From an uncultured Alphaproteobacteria bacterium (GTDB lineage Bacteria; Pseudomonadota; Alphaproteobacteria; CAAHEQ01; UBA3637): a DNA stretch of 64,000 nucleotides. Location of the stretch: the NCBI GenBank assembly GCA_944392125.1, contig CALXVP010000004.1, positions 1 to 64,000 of the forward strand. Direction: 5' to 3'. The notes under the pieces were generated by a model that searched no databases, had not been told where the DNA came from, and saw only the letters and a program-made list of their open reading frames with translations. Within the stretch, counting starts at the first letter, position 1. Each line of letters starts with the position of its first letter. Both the position numbers and the translations under genes were made by a program. Positions 8,646-17,354 of this stretch are shown here, piece after piece.

Positions 8646-8674
8646 AATATACCGCTTCTTTCCCCAAAAGTCAA
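8646..8674 (-). promoter_or_regulatory. Promoter of glyS
   Basis: On the minus strand TTGACT (8669-8674), 17 bp, TATATT (8646-8651), with a leader of about 23 nt including AAGGAG. Confidence 0.8.
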
Positions 8675-8701
8675 TCGGATTTTTCAAAATGCGTTTGTGT
8701 T

Positions 8702-8750
8702 TTTATTATTAAAAAAGCCCCGATAAAAACGAGGCTTTTTTAATAATAAA
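8702..8750 (-). terminator. Terminator of the nucleotidyltransferase gene
   Basis: A long near-perfect inverted repeat (TTTATTATTAAAAAAGCC and its complement) with a 13-nt loop and T-runs on both strands. It lies just past the stop at 8775 and upstream of the glyS promoter. Confidence 0.85.
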
Positions 8751-8774
8751 ATTCCAAAATCAGAATGTAAAATT

Positions 8775-9695
8775 TTAGGCAAGTAAACTCAATAACCGTT
8801 TCGCAATCTCCCGATTCTTTTCCATGAATACCGAGTTAATCAGTAATTCACGAATTTGCGCTGCCTCATAGAGTTCTAAATTGCCCGTATCCAACATTTC
8901 GTATTCACTCGGATTCAGCATAAACATTTTAATATGATAACCTTCATTTTCACCCCCGTTATCAAGGAAGGAATTGATACCGTCAGTATACACCCATTCG
9001 TTCAGGGGTAAACTTTCGGGCAAATGTCCCATTTTTTCAATAACCGTTGTTTCGCGTTCAATGGAATCCAAGCAGGCTTTCGGGAAAACGCACGGGGAAT
9101 ATCCGGCAATATGGCTTCTCGGATGCTTTGGTTTTTCAATCAGACGCTTATCTTGCAAAATGGCATTATTGCTGACATCTTCTTTTTCCACGCCCGTCAA
9201 TAAAATTTGTTTTTGATTTTTCATAAATGCATCTAATAAGTGCTTAATAAACGGTTGTGGCATGGCACTTGAATCAATTAAATCGTCCGGAAAAATCAAA
9301 ACCCCGTGACGATTGGGTGAAACGCGGTGCGCCAAACCCAATACATGCGATGTTCCCCACGGTTTATCTTGAATCACATATTTAATATCCATATCATCCG
9401 GCAGGAATGTGGATTTTAATACATCGGCAATTTTCCCTTTGCCGGATTTGCGGAGTTTTTCTTCAACATCGGGGCTGGGAGCAAGCGCTTGCTTAAACGC
9501 TCCGATGGTTGTTTCGTCCGAACAAACAATCGTAACATGTCTGCCACCGATACGAATAATATCTTTGAGCACGTAGTCAATCAACCGAACATCCCCGAAC
9601 GGCAATAAACTTTTGTGTGCAACAGCTTTTGAATGCGGAAAATTGCGCGTGCTTTTACCCCCGCACGCTATAATAAATTCTATATCATCATACAT
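8775..9695 (-). CDS. GalU-like sugar-phosphate nucleotidyltransferase
   Basis: A 306-residue NTP-transferase-fold enzyme, most like UTP-glucose-1-phosphate uridylyltransferase (GalU), which makes UDP-glucose for surface polysaccharides. The N-terminal nucleotide loop reads ACGGKSTR, followed by KSLLPFGDVRLIDYVL, which matches the GalU order K, LLP, D, I-Y. Residues near 110-135 (YVIQDKPWGTSHVLGLA and LIFPDDLID) match the substrate loop and the metal-binding aspartates. The loop differs from the usual GxGTR, with GGKSTR in place. Substrate is therefore uncertain; it could use another nucleotide or sugar. Ribosome site GGAGA before ATG; own promoter and terminator. Confidence 0.75.
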   Translation of the reverse strand: MYDDIEFIIACGGKSTRNFPHSKAVAHKSLLPFGDVRLIDYVLKDIIRIGGRHVTIVCSDETTIGAFKQALAPSPDVEEKLRKSGKGKIADVLKSTFLPDDMDIKYVIQDKPWGTSHVLGLAHRVSPNRHGVLIFPDDLIDSSAMPQPFIKHLLDAFMKNQKQILLTGVEKEDVSNNAILQDKRLIEKPKHPRSHIAGYSPCVFPKACLDSIERETTVIEKMGHLPESLPLNEWVYTDGINSFLDNGGENEGYHIKMFMLNPSEYEMLDTGNLELYEAAQIRELLINSVFMEKNREIAKRLLSLLA

Positions 9696-9736
9696 GATTT
9701 TGTCTCCTTAGATGAATGTTAATTATCTATGAGACT

Positions 9737-9765
9737 ACCATAAGACATTTTAAATCCGAAAGCAA
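9737..9765 (-). promoter_or_regulatory. Promoter of the GalU-like gene
   Basis: On the minus strand TTGCTT (9760-9765), 17 bp, TATGGT (9737-9742); leader of about 35 nt. Confidence 0.6.
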
Positions 9766-9866
9766 CCGGAAAAAGACTTTTTTTCAAAAAAAACGCTCTT
9801 TTTTGATTTTTTTTCGTCGACACGAATAAACGGTGCACCTTTTTCGGCACTTCTTTCTCGGAATAA

Positions 9867-10502
9867 CTATTTCTTAATCATGATAGAACTGAATTGCCGT
9901 GCGGGATTTTTCGGATTGCGACGATAGCTGTTGTATTTACTGTTTGTGTAAGTATCAATCAGAACGGAATCGATGTGGGTAATGCCGGCGCGTTGCAATC
10001 TGTGAACGATATACGCATGAAAATCAAAATCATAAAGTCCGTCTTTTTCTTTCGGTGTGAAAAAATGTGCTTCCGTTTTGGGAAACAGAGCATACATCTT
10101 CTCATCAATCTCAAAACTTTTCTTATGCAAATGCGGGCCGATACCTGCTACCATATAATCCGGATTACCGCCGAGTTCAATCATCTTTAATATGGTTGTT
10201 TCAATAATGCCCTGAAAGGCTCCTTTCCATCCGGCATGGATGGCAGCAATGATTCGTGCTTTGGCATCGGCAATTAAAATCGGCGCGCAGTCGGCGGTTT
10301 TGACGGTTAAATTGAGCCCCGGTGTTTTTGTAATTAACGCATCAACTTCGGGCGGTAATTCAGGTTGTTGGGTGATAACCAATGCATCGGCAGAATGAAC
10401 CTGTGTCATTAAAATCGGATTTTGGGCCGTATCGGAATCCGTTGCATCGTAAAAACCATGTTCAATAAAGTCTAAATCAATCAATCCATGTGTTTGTTGC
10501 AT
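9867..10502 (-). CDS. pgeF: Purine nucleoside phosphorylase/laccase-domain protein (YfiH/PgeF family)
   Basis: A member of the YfiH/LACC1 family, copper/zinc-dependent enzymes now linked to adenosine deamination, purine phosphorolysis and, in E. coli, editing of a peptidoglycan precursor. The three metal ligands are visible: His in QVHSAD (about 34), Cys in KTADCAP (about 72) and His in AAIHAGWKG (about 89). At 211 residues it is shorter than E. coli PgeF because the N-terminal segment is trimmed. It is the last gene of the lgt operon and follows DUF2062 by one base. Confidence 0.88.
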   Translation of the reverse strand: MQQTHGLIDLDFIEHGFYDATDSDTAQNPILMTQVHSADALVITQQPELPPEVDALITKTPGLNLTVKTADCAPILIADAKARIIAAIHAGWKGAFQGIIETTILKMIELGGNPDYMVAGIGPHLHKKSFEIDEKMYALFPKTEAHFFTPKEKDGLYDFDFHAYIVHRLQRAGITHIDSVLIDTYTNSKYNSYRRNPKNPARQFSSIMIKK

Positions 10503-10503
10503 T

Positions 10504-11085
10504 TTATTCTCCCTTTGTTGTTGCTTGCATTTGTGTTGCTTTTTTTAATTTTTTGTTGTGGCGCATTTGTTCAAATTTCAGTGTCAATTTATAGCCGGCA
10601 ATATATCCGCCGATAATAAACGGAATACATCCGATAAACATAGATATACCCCAGTCTTGCACGAATAATTTTAAAAATTCTTTAAATTGAACGAGCCAAG
10701 AGGCATCGCTCAAAAAAACGTGGTCAATCAGTCTGCCGAGTGATTGATATCCGGATATATTATGCCAATGTCCGCGTAAAATTTGTCCGCACACATAGAA
10801 GATATAGTATATCGGCACAAGCGTGACAACATTTGTTATCCAAGTCCAGGCCAGAGCCAATGGTAGAGAAAAGCCCCATTTTAATTTTTTTGCCAATCCC
10901 CAAGTGAACACAACCAACGCCATTTGAATGCCGACCAGCGGTGTCATGGACCAAGCCAATCCGATGGCAACCCCTCGGGCTTTATACTCGGGTGCCGCCT
11001 TTGAATGAATGAGCGGTTTTATCAAGTGCAGATAAACAACCACTTTGCAATAGCGTATTATTTTTTCGGAAAAAGATTTACGCAT
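10504..11085 (-). CDS. DUF2062 inner-membrane protein
   Basis: The DUF2062 signature is clear: ARGVAIGLAWSMTPLVGIQM near residues 37-56, with the G-x-x-x-S-x-x-P-x-x-G-x-Q pattern. A second conserved stretch, AWTWITNVVTLVPIYY, follows near 80-95. Two to four hydrophobic segments predict an integral membrane protein; the C-terminus is basic and cytoplasmic. The biochemical role is unknown. It lies between lgt and pgeF with gaps of 10 and 1 bp, so it is surely co-transcribed with lipoprotein maturation. Confidence 0.85.
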   Translation of the reverse strand: MRKSFSEKIIRYCKVVVYLHLIKPLIHSKAAPEYKARGVAIGLAWSMTPLVGIQMALVVFTWGLAKKLKWGFSLPLALAWTWITNVVTLVPIYYIFYVCGQILRGHWHNISGYQSLGRLIDHVFLSDASWLVQFKEFLKLFVQDWGISMFIGCIPFIIGGYIAGYKLTLKFEQMRHNKKLKKATQMQATTKGE

Positions 11086-11095
11086 TCTATCCGCC

Positions 11096-11935
11096 TTATT
11101 TTTTATTATCGGATGAAACGGTTAGCCGTTTAAGCGCTTGCTTCGGTGATACTTTTCGAATAAGCCAAATGCCGAACAGTATCATCGGAATGCAAAGCAA
11201 TTGACCCATGGAAAGGTGCGCAAAAATAAATCCGAGGTGTGCATCCGGTTCACGCGTAAATTCAATGCCGAAACGAAACAGACCGTATAATATGAAAAAT
11301 AAGCCCAATATAAATCCTTGCCGTTGGCGCAATTTCGGACACAACCACCAAACGCTGTTTAAAATCATAAATAAGGCAAGTCCTTCTAATCCCGCTTCAT
11401 ACAGTTGAGAGGGATGTCGCGGTTCTGCACCGCCGTTCGGAAAAATCATCGCCCAAGGCACGGCATGAGTGACACGGCCGAAAAGTTCTCCGTTTGCAAA
11501 GTTGGCGAGCCGACCGAAAAATAATCCGATAGGGGCCACACAAACCAAAATATCGCCCATGGAAAGCGGTGAAATTTTTTTCTTCCACGCAAACAAAAGT
11601 GTGGCAATTACAACGCCGAGCAACCCGCCGTGGAACGACATCCCGCCTTCCCATACGGCTAAAATTTGCGCCGGATTTTCGTAAAAGTAATGGGCGTTAT
11701 AAAACAGCACATATCCGAGCCTGCCCCCCAAAACAACGCCGAGTGTCGCCCAAATTAAAAAATCATCTATTTTTAAAACGGTGAAAGTGCTGTTTGTGCG
11801 TTTTGACATTTCTCGCGCCAATAACCAGGCGCCGATTAACCCGAAAATATATGCCAGGGAATACCAGCGAATAACAATAAATCCCAAGTGAATTGCTACC
11901 GGATCAATTTGAGGAAACGGAATGCCACTATACAT
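11096..11935 (-). CDS. lgt: Prolipoprotein diacylglyceryl transferase
   Basis: Inner-membrane enzyme that moves diacylglycerol from phosphatidylglycerol to the lipobox cysteine, the first step in lipoprotein maturation. The 279-residue protein has seven hydrophobic segments, the Lgt signature GRLANFANGELFGR (about residues 141-154), and HPSQLYEAGLEG near 175. Ribosome site AAGGAG before ATG. Several predicted lipoproteins in this window (at 14804, 15690, 53307 and 56892) would be its substrates. First gene of the operon lgt, DUF2062, pgeF. Confidence 0.96.
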   Translation of the reverse strand: MYSGIPFPQIDPVAIHLGFIVIRWYSLAYIFGLIGAWLLAREMSKRTNSTFTVLKIDDFLIWATLGVVLGGRLGYVLFYNAHYFYENPAQILAVWEGGMSFHGGLLGVVIATLLFAWKKKISPLSMGDILVCVAPIGLFFGRLANFANGELFGRVTHAVPWAMIFPNGGAEPRHPSQLYEAGLEGLALFMILNSVWWLCPKLRQRQGFILGLFFILYGLFRFGIEFTREPDAHLGFIFAHLSMGQLLCIPMILFGIWLIRKVSPKQALKRLTVSSDNKK

Positions 11936-11959
11936 GATTTTAACTCCTTTTAGCCCGTT

Positions 11960-11988
11960 ATTTTCCGTAATTTCCCAAAAAAAGTCAA
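11960..11988 (-). promoter_or_regulatory. Promoter of the lgt operon
   Basis: On the minus strand TTGACT (11983-11988), 17 bp, GAAAAT (11960-11965). The -10 is weak but the distance to the start (25 bp) is right. Confidence 0.5.
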
Positions 11989-12313
11989 GAAAAATTCTGT
12001 TTTTTATTTCAAAAAAAGGATATCTCGTGTATGATAGAAAGAGAAGTCAAAGTTGAATGCAATAAGACAAAATACAGAAGATTGAAAAGATAACGGCAAA
12101 TTTTAGAGAGTGTTATACTGAAAAAAAGATTGCAATGCAAATAACTGTGGTATACTTTTGGTAATTGTCGACCGGTTAATGTTTATGGCGGGAAGCACTA
12201 TTCTTTGCTGAACACAAAAATGGATAGATTTGAAGGGATGTTATTTGTCTGTTGAAAGACAAATCAAGTTATCGGAGTTATATAGAGTATAAATGTTATT
12301 AGAGGAATAAGGA
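11989..12313 (+). other. Gene-free stretch holding a likely promoter and a leader hairpin
   Basis: No coding frame is convincing here. TATACT (12151-12156) preceded by TGG is an extended -10; a TTGCAA stands 15 bp before it, closer than usual. The transcript would carry a perfect hairpin (ATTTGTCT, 6-nt loop, AGACAAAT, 12243-12264) before the broken methyltransferase gene at 12314. Confidence 0.4.
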
Positions 12314-12883
12314 ATGGCTCACATTTTTTTGTTTATTATATTCTGTTTTGTCTGGCTGGTGTTAATCGGGATTATTATAATCAGTGTAATCGGCATATAT
12401 CTTCTTTTGAGTTCAAGCGGATTCAGAACGTCACCGGCGGTTCCAACAAGCGGTCGCATCAAAAAGATATTGCTGAGCGAGCTCGGAAAGGAACTACGGA
12501 GCAAAAAGAATCAGACTGTTGTTGATTTGGGAAGCGGATGGGGAACATTATTAATTCCGTTGGCAAGAAAATTCCCGAATCATAAGTTTGTCGGCATTGA
12601 AAAGGCTTTTTTACCGTATGTTTTTTCAAAAATACGAGCTTCTCGCTTAGAAAATGGTTTCTTTTGCCGTCAGGATTTCTTTTCTTTCAACCTTTCCGAT
12701 GTTAATATTGTTATTTCTTTTTTGATGAAAAAAATGATGTTTTAGATTCAAGATAAATGTCAAGCTGATATGCAACATTCCTCAATGTTATATTGCAATC
12801 GTTTTCCGTTGCCGGATATAAGACCGATTAAGAAAATTTCTCTCGGAACGCTTTATGAAACAATTTACAAATACCGTTTTTGA
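12314..12883 (+). pseudogene. Membrane-anchored methyltransferase interrupted by an in-frame TAG
   Basis: The first 143 codons encode an N-terminal membrane anchor (residues 4-32) and a class I SAM-binding fold: motif I is VVDLGSGWGTLLIP (about 69-82), and a post-I acidic residue sits in FVGIEKA. The frame then meets TAG at 12743-12745. The same frame continues for 45 more codons to TGA at 12881, and the product keeps the family signature CNRFPLPDI, which closes this methyltransferase fold. So a single nonsense change splits one gene of about 190 codons. The residual 143-aa product would lack the last strands. Suppression of TAG is possible but nothing here supports it. Confidence 0.75.
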
Positions 12884-13010
12884 GCTTTTTTTGAATAAAA
12901 GGGATGAAATAAAAACCTGTTGCTATGTTTTTGAAATACATTGATTGATAAACATGATTAACGCTGAATTAGTTAATATTTCAATATAAAAATGCTATAT
13001 GATTATAATA

Positions 13011-13048
13011 AAAAAATGCGCCTTTTAAGCAAAAAGACGCATTTTTTT
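13011..13048. terminator. Bidirectional terminator
   Basis: AAAAAATGCG and CGCATTTTTTT pair around a 17-nt loop. It ends the VirB2-like gene on the minus strand and can also stop transcripts from the broken methyltransferase. Confidence 0.85.
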
Positions 13049-13062
13049 GATTGCCAAGAATA

Positions 13063-13416
13063 CTAATTCGTTAACGTATCTTCCCAATCCGTTTCGTAAT
13101 CGGAAATATCGCCCGAACCACCATCAGATTGCGTAACGTAGTCAACCATGGCACCGGCAAGCGCCACAATTGCCAACCCGCAAGCCAAAGCCGCTAACCA
13201 CGGCCATTTGACTTTTCCGAAAATAGCGGCAAAGCCTAAGCCAACAAGACCGAACCCGCCGACAACGAAAATAACGTTACGAATGTTTTTAAAAGTATTC
13301 AACAATTTGGAAAGCACCGTGGTAAATACGCTTTCATCTTGCGCAAACGCGCTTGAAGCCGTAAAAACGCAGGCGATAACCGCAACCATTAAAAACATTT
13401 TCAAATATCTATTCAT
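13063..13416 (-). CDS. VirB2/TrbC-like pilin (small two-helix membrane protein)
   Basis: A 117-residue precursor. Residues 1-25 form a Sec signal ending SAFA before QDE. The mature part has an amphipathic stretch and two hydrophobic helices (about 47-66, VIFVVGGFGLVGLGFAAIFG, and 72-92, WLAALACGLAIVALAGAMV) joined by a short basic loop (KVKWP). This is the layout of the VirB2/TrbC pilins of type IV secretion. The acidic tail (DYETDWEDTL) is unusual. Strong AAGGAG site. The gene diverges from the pilus-like operon at 13631, with promoters back to back. The assignment rests on architecture; another small phage-holin-like membrane protein is an alternative. Confidence 0.55.
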   Translation of the reverse strand: MNRYLKMFLMVAVIACVFTASSAFAQDESVFTTVLSKLLNTFKNIRNVIFVVGGFGLVGLGFAAIFGKVKWPWLAALACGLAIVALAGAMVDYVTQSDGGSGDISDYETDWEDTLTN

Positions 13417-13466
13417 TTGATACTCCTTATAATATGCATATTGTAAGACTTTTTCGTCTCATACCT

Positions 13467-13495
13467 ATTATAAAGTAGTTTTTTTCGTTTGTCTA
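13467..13495 (-). promoter_or_regulatory. Promoter of the VirB2-like gene
   Basis: On the minus strand TAGACA (13490-13495), 17 bp, and a perfect TATAAT (13467-13472). This is one of the strongest promoters in the window, as expected for an abundant structural subunit. Confidence 0.8.
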
Positions 13496-13508
13496 GCACT
13501 TTTTTCCC

Positions 13509-13537
13509 TTGCAAGTTTTTTTTTAAAGTTGTAATAT
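13509..13537 (+). promoter_or_regulatory. Promoter of the pilus-like operon
   Basis: TTGCAA (13509-13514), 17 bp, TAATAT (13532-13537), directed away from the VirB2-like promoter, with the two -35 boxes 13 bp apart. The leader of about 87 nt contains a small A/T hairpin. Confidence 0.7.
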
Positions 13538-13630
13538 GAAGCAAGTTCCGCGTGTATGTCTCTTTTTTAAATCAAAAAGAACTGCACGAGAATAAATAGT
13601 TTTATTTATATGTTTCAATAGGATAGAGTG

Positions 13631-14773
13631 ATGTATCAACATAAAAAAAACCTATTTTGTTTATGCTCAGCGTTAATCGGAATACTTGCAATTTCGCCCG
13701 TTATGGCAGATGGAATGCCGGAAAATCAGGATGAAACATTGCTCCAAACAGGCGATTCGGCATCAGAAACAGTCGAATCGATACTGAATGCAGGTGAAAA
13801 TACCGCTAAAGCAGAACCGAAAAATAAAAAAGCATCTTCAAACGATAATAATTCGGAAGATGAAAAAGTGGCCACGATTACGGCGGAAGGTGATTTTATG
13901 GTGCCGACATTTCTGTTGCCCGAGGCACAACCTGCCGAACAAAGCACGGTAAGCCAAGCTAAATCCGTTGAAACACGTACGCAAACCGTTCGTGAATTAC
14001 CGGTTGTAAAAATTACACAGACGGAATTAATCCCCGTGAGAGAGCAAATGGCGGTTGAACGTCGCTTAACCGGCAAAACAACCAAAACAATGCAAAAATA
14101 TCAAGAAGCATTGGCGCGGAGTAAAGGTGTCTCTGCGGCTGGAACACAAACGCAAAATACTCAAAATGGCTTGGTAAGTGCTAATGCGGAAGATACGAAC
14201 GCGGATGCATCGGTTGATCGGATTTTAACGGGTGAAATATCTGCTTCATCGGCAGAAGAGCCCGTTAAGAAGAAGAAACTTCTTTTACCCTTGAAACCGT
14301 TACCGGAACGGAAAGCGGTTCAAGAAGAAATTACGGATACAAAACCGCTTTATACAACTTATTCTTCCGAAATGGCGGATAAAGCATTAAGCGATGCCCA
14401 AAGTGAAGAAAATGAGTCCCTTTTAATGCCACAAGAAATTAAGGTAACATTTTATCCGAATTCGGCGGAGTTTTCGGGCCAAACGATTAAATGGATTAAG
14501 GTGTTTTCATTGCGGGCCCGTAAAGATCCGCGCTACATGGTTGAAATTCGGTTAAGTCGTTCCAATCCGACCATTCAACAAAAACGCTTGTTTGTGATAC
14601 AACGTATTTTAATGAATAACGGATTATCGCTACACCAAATTGCGGTTGACTATGTGGATAGACCGGAAAACAGTTTGATTTTACGTATGGTAAAAAAGAA
14701 TGAGAATGTTCAAACCCGTAAGGTAAAGTTGAAAAACGGGCAAGTAAAAGAAAGAAAAACAATCAATTGGTAA
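13631..14773 (+). CDS. Secreted protein with OmpA-like C-terminal domain (first gene of the pilus-like operon)
   Basis: A 380-residue protein with a signal peptide ending PVMA before DG. A long polar, probably disordered region follows. The C-terminal 110 residues look like an OmpA/peptidoglycan-binding fold: KVTFYPNSAEFSGQT near 280, VEIRLSRSN, QQKRLFVIQRIL, and DRPENSLILRM. An anchoring role in the periplasm is an inference. Start chosen at ATG 13631, just after an in-frame GTG. Promoter upstream; the TcpQ-like gene follows by 30 bp. It has no counterpart that I recognise in plasmid R64 pil. Confidence 0.65.
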   Translation: MYQHKKNLFCLCSALIGILAISPVMADGMPENQDETLLQTGDSASETVESILNAGENTAKAEPKNKKASSNDNNSEDEKVATITAEGDFMVPTFLLPEAQPAEQSTVSQAKSVETRTQTVRELPVVKITQTELIPVREQMAVERRLTGKTTKTMQKYQEALARSKGVSAAGTQTQNTQNGLVSANAEDTNADASVDRILTGEISASSAEEPVKKKKLLLPLKPLPERKAVQEEITDTKPLYTTYSSEMADKALSDAQSEENESLLMPQEIKVTFYPNSAEFSGQTIKWIKVFSLRARKDPRYMVEIRLSRSNPTIQQKRLFVIQRILMNNGLSLHQIAVDYVDRPENSLILRMVKKNENVQTRKVKLKNGQVKERKTINW

Positions 14774-14803
14774 TTCCCGTCGGGACAAACAAAAGGAGAG
14801 AGA

Positions 14804-15700
14804 ATGAAGCAAAATTTACTGAAAAATACGTTGGTTGTCGGTGTTGCGACATGCGCGTTCGGCTTGCTGGGTGCCTGCACGTCTTTATCGGATGAGGAAC
14901 AGGTGGTTGTTGAAAGCAAAAATACACAAACGACGGCAGTTTCGGCTCCGCAAGATGTTTGTACGGCGGAAAATCAAGGTAATTGCATTGTGCGCTATGA
15001 AGAACCGGATTTGAATTTAAATCAAGCTTATGCAGGATATGCCGTGAGCACGAATTCATCTTATCAAATCGGAAATTCAGCGGTTGCGGTATCGGCGCCG
15101 GCAACGATGGGCGGTGTTTCCGTAAAGGATAAGTTAGCACAACGCGCTTATGAGCAACAACAGGCCGATTTGGCTTTGCAACCCGTTCAAGGCGGAGAAG
15201 TGGTTTGCACGGGGGATGCGTGTGCCGAGGCCTTATTTAAAACAGAAATAGAAAAAACAATTCGCACAACGGTAACGGAAAATCAAGCTTCAAGCGACTA
15301 TGTTTATGTCGCAGCAAACGGGCAGACGGCTTCAGCCGGTGAGGGCGGTGCCGTTCAAACCGTCGGTGCAACGGAAGACGGTGGCACGGTAGAAAAACCG
15401 GTTACACTCAAAGAAAAAATTGCATTCGGTGAAGAAGTGCATGATTGGGAGGCTCCGGCAGGGGAAACGTTGCGCGGGTTGTTAATGCGCTGGGGCGAAA
15501 TGTCCGGCTGGACGGTTATTTGGAAATTAGATAGAGATTATAACCTGGAAGCAGGCGTTGTGTTCAGAGGAAAGTTTACGGAAGTGGCCGCGGCATTTAT
15601 TCGTTCGTTCGCACGGGCAACGCCGGCTCCGATCGGAACTTTCTATAAAGGAAACAGAGTGTTGGTAATCAACGTACAGGAGAATGAAAATGCTGACTAA
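14804..15700 (+). CDS. TcpQ-like pilus lipoprotein
   Basis: A 298-residue outer-membrane-type lipoprotein: the signal ends LLGAC with the lipobox cysteine at 25. The middle is low-complexity. The last 90 residues match the C-terminal domain of TcpQ (toxin-coregulated pilus biosynthesis Q, also found in R64 PilL): DWEAPAGETLRGLLMRWGE, SGWTVIWKLDRDY, and AAAFIRSFARA. TcpQ-type proteins help localise and stabilise the secretin, which is encoded next with a short overlap. AAGGAGAGAG site before ATG. Confidence 0.8.
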   Translation: MKQNLLKNTLVVGVATCAFGLLGACTSLSDEEQVVVESKNTQTTAVSAPQDVCTAENQGNCIVRYEEPDLNLNQAYAGYAVSTNSSYQIGNSAVAVSAPATMGGVSVKDKLAQRAYEQQQADLALQPVQGGEVVCTGDACAEALFKTEIEKTIRTTVTENQASSDYVYVAANGQTASAGEGGAVQTVGATEDGGTVEKPVTLKEKIAFGEEVHDWEAPAGETLRGLLMRWGEMSGWTVIWKLDRDYNLEAGVVFRGKFTEVAAAFIRSFARATPAPIGTFYKGNRVLVINVQENENAD

Positions 15701-17342
15701 AACAATCAAAGTAGGATTATTGACCATCTTGATGGCAACAACATTTGCATTAAGCGGATGCAATAAGTATGTTGATAAAACAAACAAGAAAATAGAAACA
15801 ACGTTGGAGCGCGCAGAAGAACATCTGCAACAATCTCAAATTCCGGATTTGCCGGAGCCGGTTGATACCGTTCGCACAAAGAACGATATTTGGCTCGGAG
15901 CGGATAGCGTAAAAATTTCGGAAGGAGATGCTTTGCCGGCCAAATTTGAGGAAAACGATTCGATTACATTATCCATTGCCGAAGGAGCAACATTGCCGAC
16001 GTTGGCACAGGAATTAACCGATATGACGGGGATTACCGTTCGGTTGGATAATTTGAAAGCGGAAGATGCCGTCCCGACGGAAACCGTTCCTGTCAATTAC
16101 ACGGGTAAGTTAAGCGGATTGTTGAATTATTTATCCAATAGATATAGTGTATGGTGGCGGTATAAATCGGGTATTATTACGTTCTACACGAAAGAAACCC
16201 GCGTATTTAACATTTATGCCTTGCCGACGGAAACATCTATTTCGAACTCATTATCGGGTGCAACCATGGGTGATGGTGGCGGAAGTTCATCTTCTTCATT
16301 GTCATCAACGGCGAATTTAGCTTTGTGGGATAATATTGAGCAAGGCTTGCAACAAGTGGTTGGTGAAAATGCTCAATTATCGTTCAGTCGTGTTGCCGGA
16401 ACGGTCACGGTAACGGGCAGTCCGTTCATTATTCGCGAGGCATCGGATTGGATTAACAAATTTAATGCGAAATTATCGCGTCAAGTAGCAATTTCCGTGA
16501 AAGTATTGCTTGTATCTATTTCAAACAGCGATAACTATGGATTGGATTTAACGGGTGTTTTCCAAAACAGCAATATCTTGGGCGAATATACCAGTCCGTT
16601 TACGATCGGCGCGGGTTCAACAACGGGTGCCGCCTCTGCGGGTATGCTTTCCATGACGTTATTGAAACCGAGTTCAAAATGGAAAGATTCAAAAGCCGTT
16701 ATTCAAGCATTTTCATCGCAAGGAAAAACCTCTTTGGTTACATCGGCAAGTGTTACGACGTTGAATAACAAAGTGGCGCCTGTTCAAATTACAACGCAAC
16801 AAAACTATGTAAGTGAATCAAACGTATCAACATCGGGTACGGGTTCAGATAGAAGTGTGGACGTTGATATGCAAACGGATACATTGAACTACGGTTTCAT
16901 GCTTGAAATTTTACCGCGGATTTTGGATCATGGTCGCTTAATCGTTATGTTCTCAATGAACTTAACAGACTTAATTTCCCTTGAAACATTCTCATCGGAC
17001 GGGCAACAATCTGACGGAACAACAACGGAAGAAGAAAGCTCTGACAGTGAAGATGAAGAATCCGATTCCGGTGATAAGGATGTAACGGTTGTGCAATTAC
17101 CGAAAATGCAAACGCGCGGATTTATCCAAGAGATTGCAATGCGGTCCGGTTCTACGTTGGTCTTAACGGGATTTGAACAAGTTAAGGATACAACGACAAC
17201 GGGCGGTATCGGTAAAGCCAAAGTCGGGTTATTGGGTGGTCAAGCATACAGCGAAAATACGCGCGACGTGATGGTGATTTTATTAACACCGGAAGTGCTT
17301 GAATCACCGTTGGCACCCGAATCACGCATGAGAGATTTTTAA
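15690..17342 (+). CDS. pilN: PilN-type type IVb pilus secretin lipoprotein
   Basis: Outer-membrane secretin ring, the exit pore of the machine. Signal peptide with lipobox LSGC (cysteine about 24). An N-terminal domain (about 80-150) is followed by a serine-rich linker (GGGSSSSSLSS) and the secretin core: NIEQGLQQVVG, VAGTVTVTGSP, ISVKVLLVSIS, and the closing EILPRILDHGRLIVMFSMNL and GGQAYSENTRDVMVILLTPE. An acidic insert near 440-460 is unusual. Two ATGs are possible (15684 and 15690); the second has AGGAG at proper distance. It overlaps the TcpQ-like gene by 11 bp. Confidence 0.88.
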   Translation: MLTKTIKVGLLTILMATTFALSGCNKYVDKTNKKIETTLERAEEHLQQSQIPDLPEPVDTVRTKNDIWLGADSVKISEGDALPAKFEENDSITLSIAEGATLPTLAQELTDMTGITVRLDNLKAEDAVPTETVPVNYTGKLSGLLNYLSNRYSVWWRYKSGIITFYTKETRVFNIYALPTETSISNSLSGATMGDGGGSSSSSLSSTANLALWDNIEQGLQQVVGENAQLSFSRVAGTVTVTGSPFIIREASDWINKFNAKLSRQVAISVKVLLVSISNSDNYGLDLTGVFQNSNILGEYTSPFTIGAGSTTGAASAGMLSMTLLKPSSKWKDSKAVIQAFSSQGKTSLVTSASVTTLNNKVAPVQITTQQNYVSESNVSTSGTGSDRSVDVDMQTDTLNYGFMLEILPRILDHGRLIVMFSMNLTDLISLETFSSDGQQSDGTTTEEESSDSEDEESDSGDKDVTVVQLPKMQTRGFIQEIAMRSGSTLVLTGFEQVKDTTTTGGIGKAKVGLLGGQAYSENTRDVMVILLTPEVLESPLAPESRMRDF

Positions 17343-17354
17343 GGAGCGTAAAAT

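Noticed and set aside
12743-12745. TAG read as an amino acid such as pyrrolysine
   Set aside because: No pyl genes or suppressor tRNA are visible in the window, and TAG is rare but used as a stop elsewhere; nonsense mutation is simpler.
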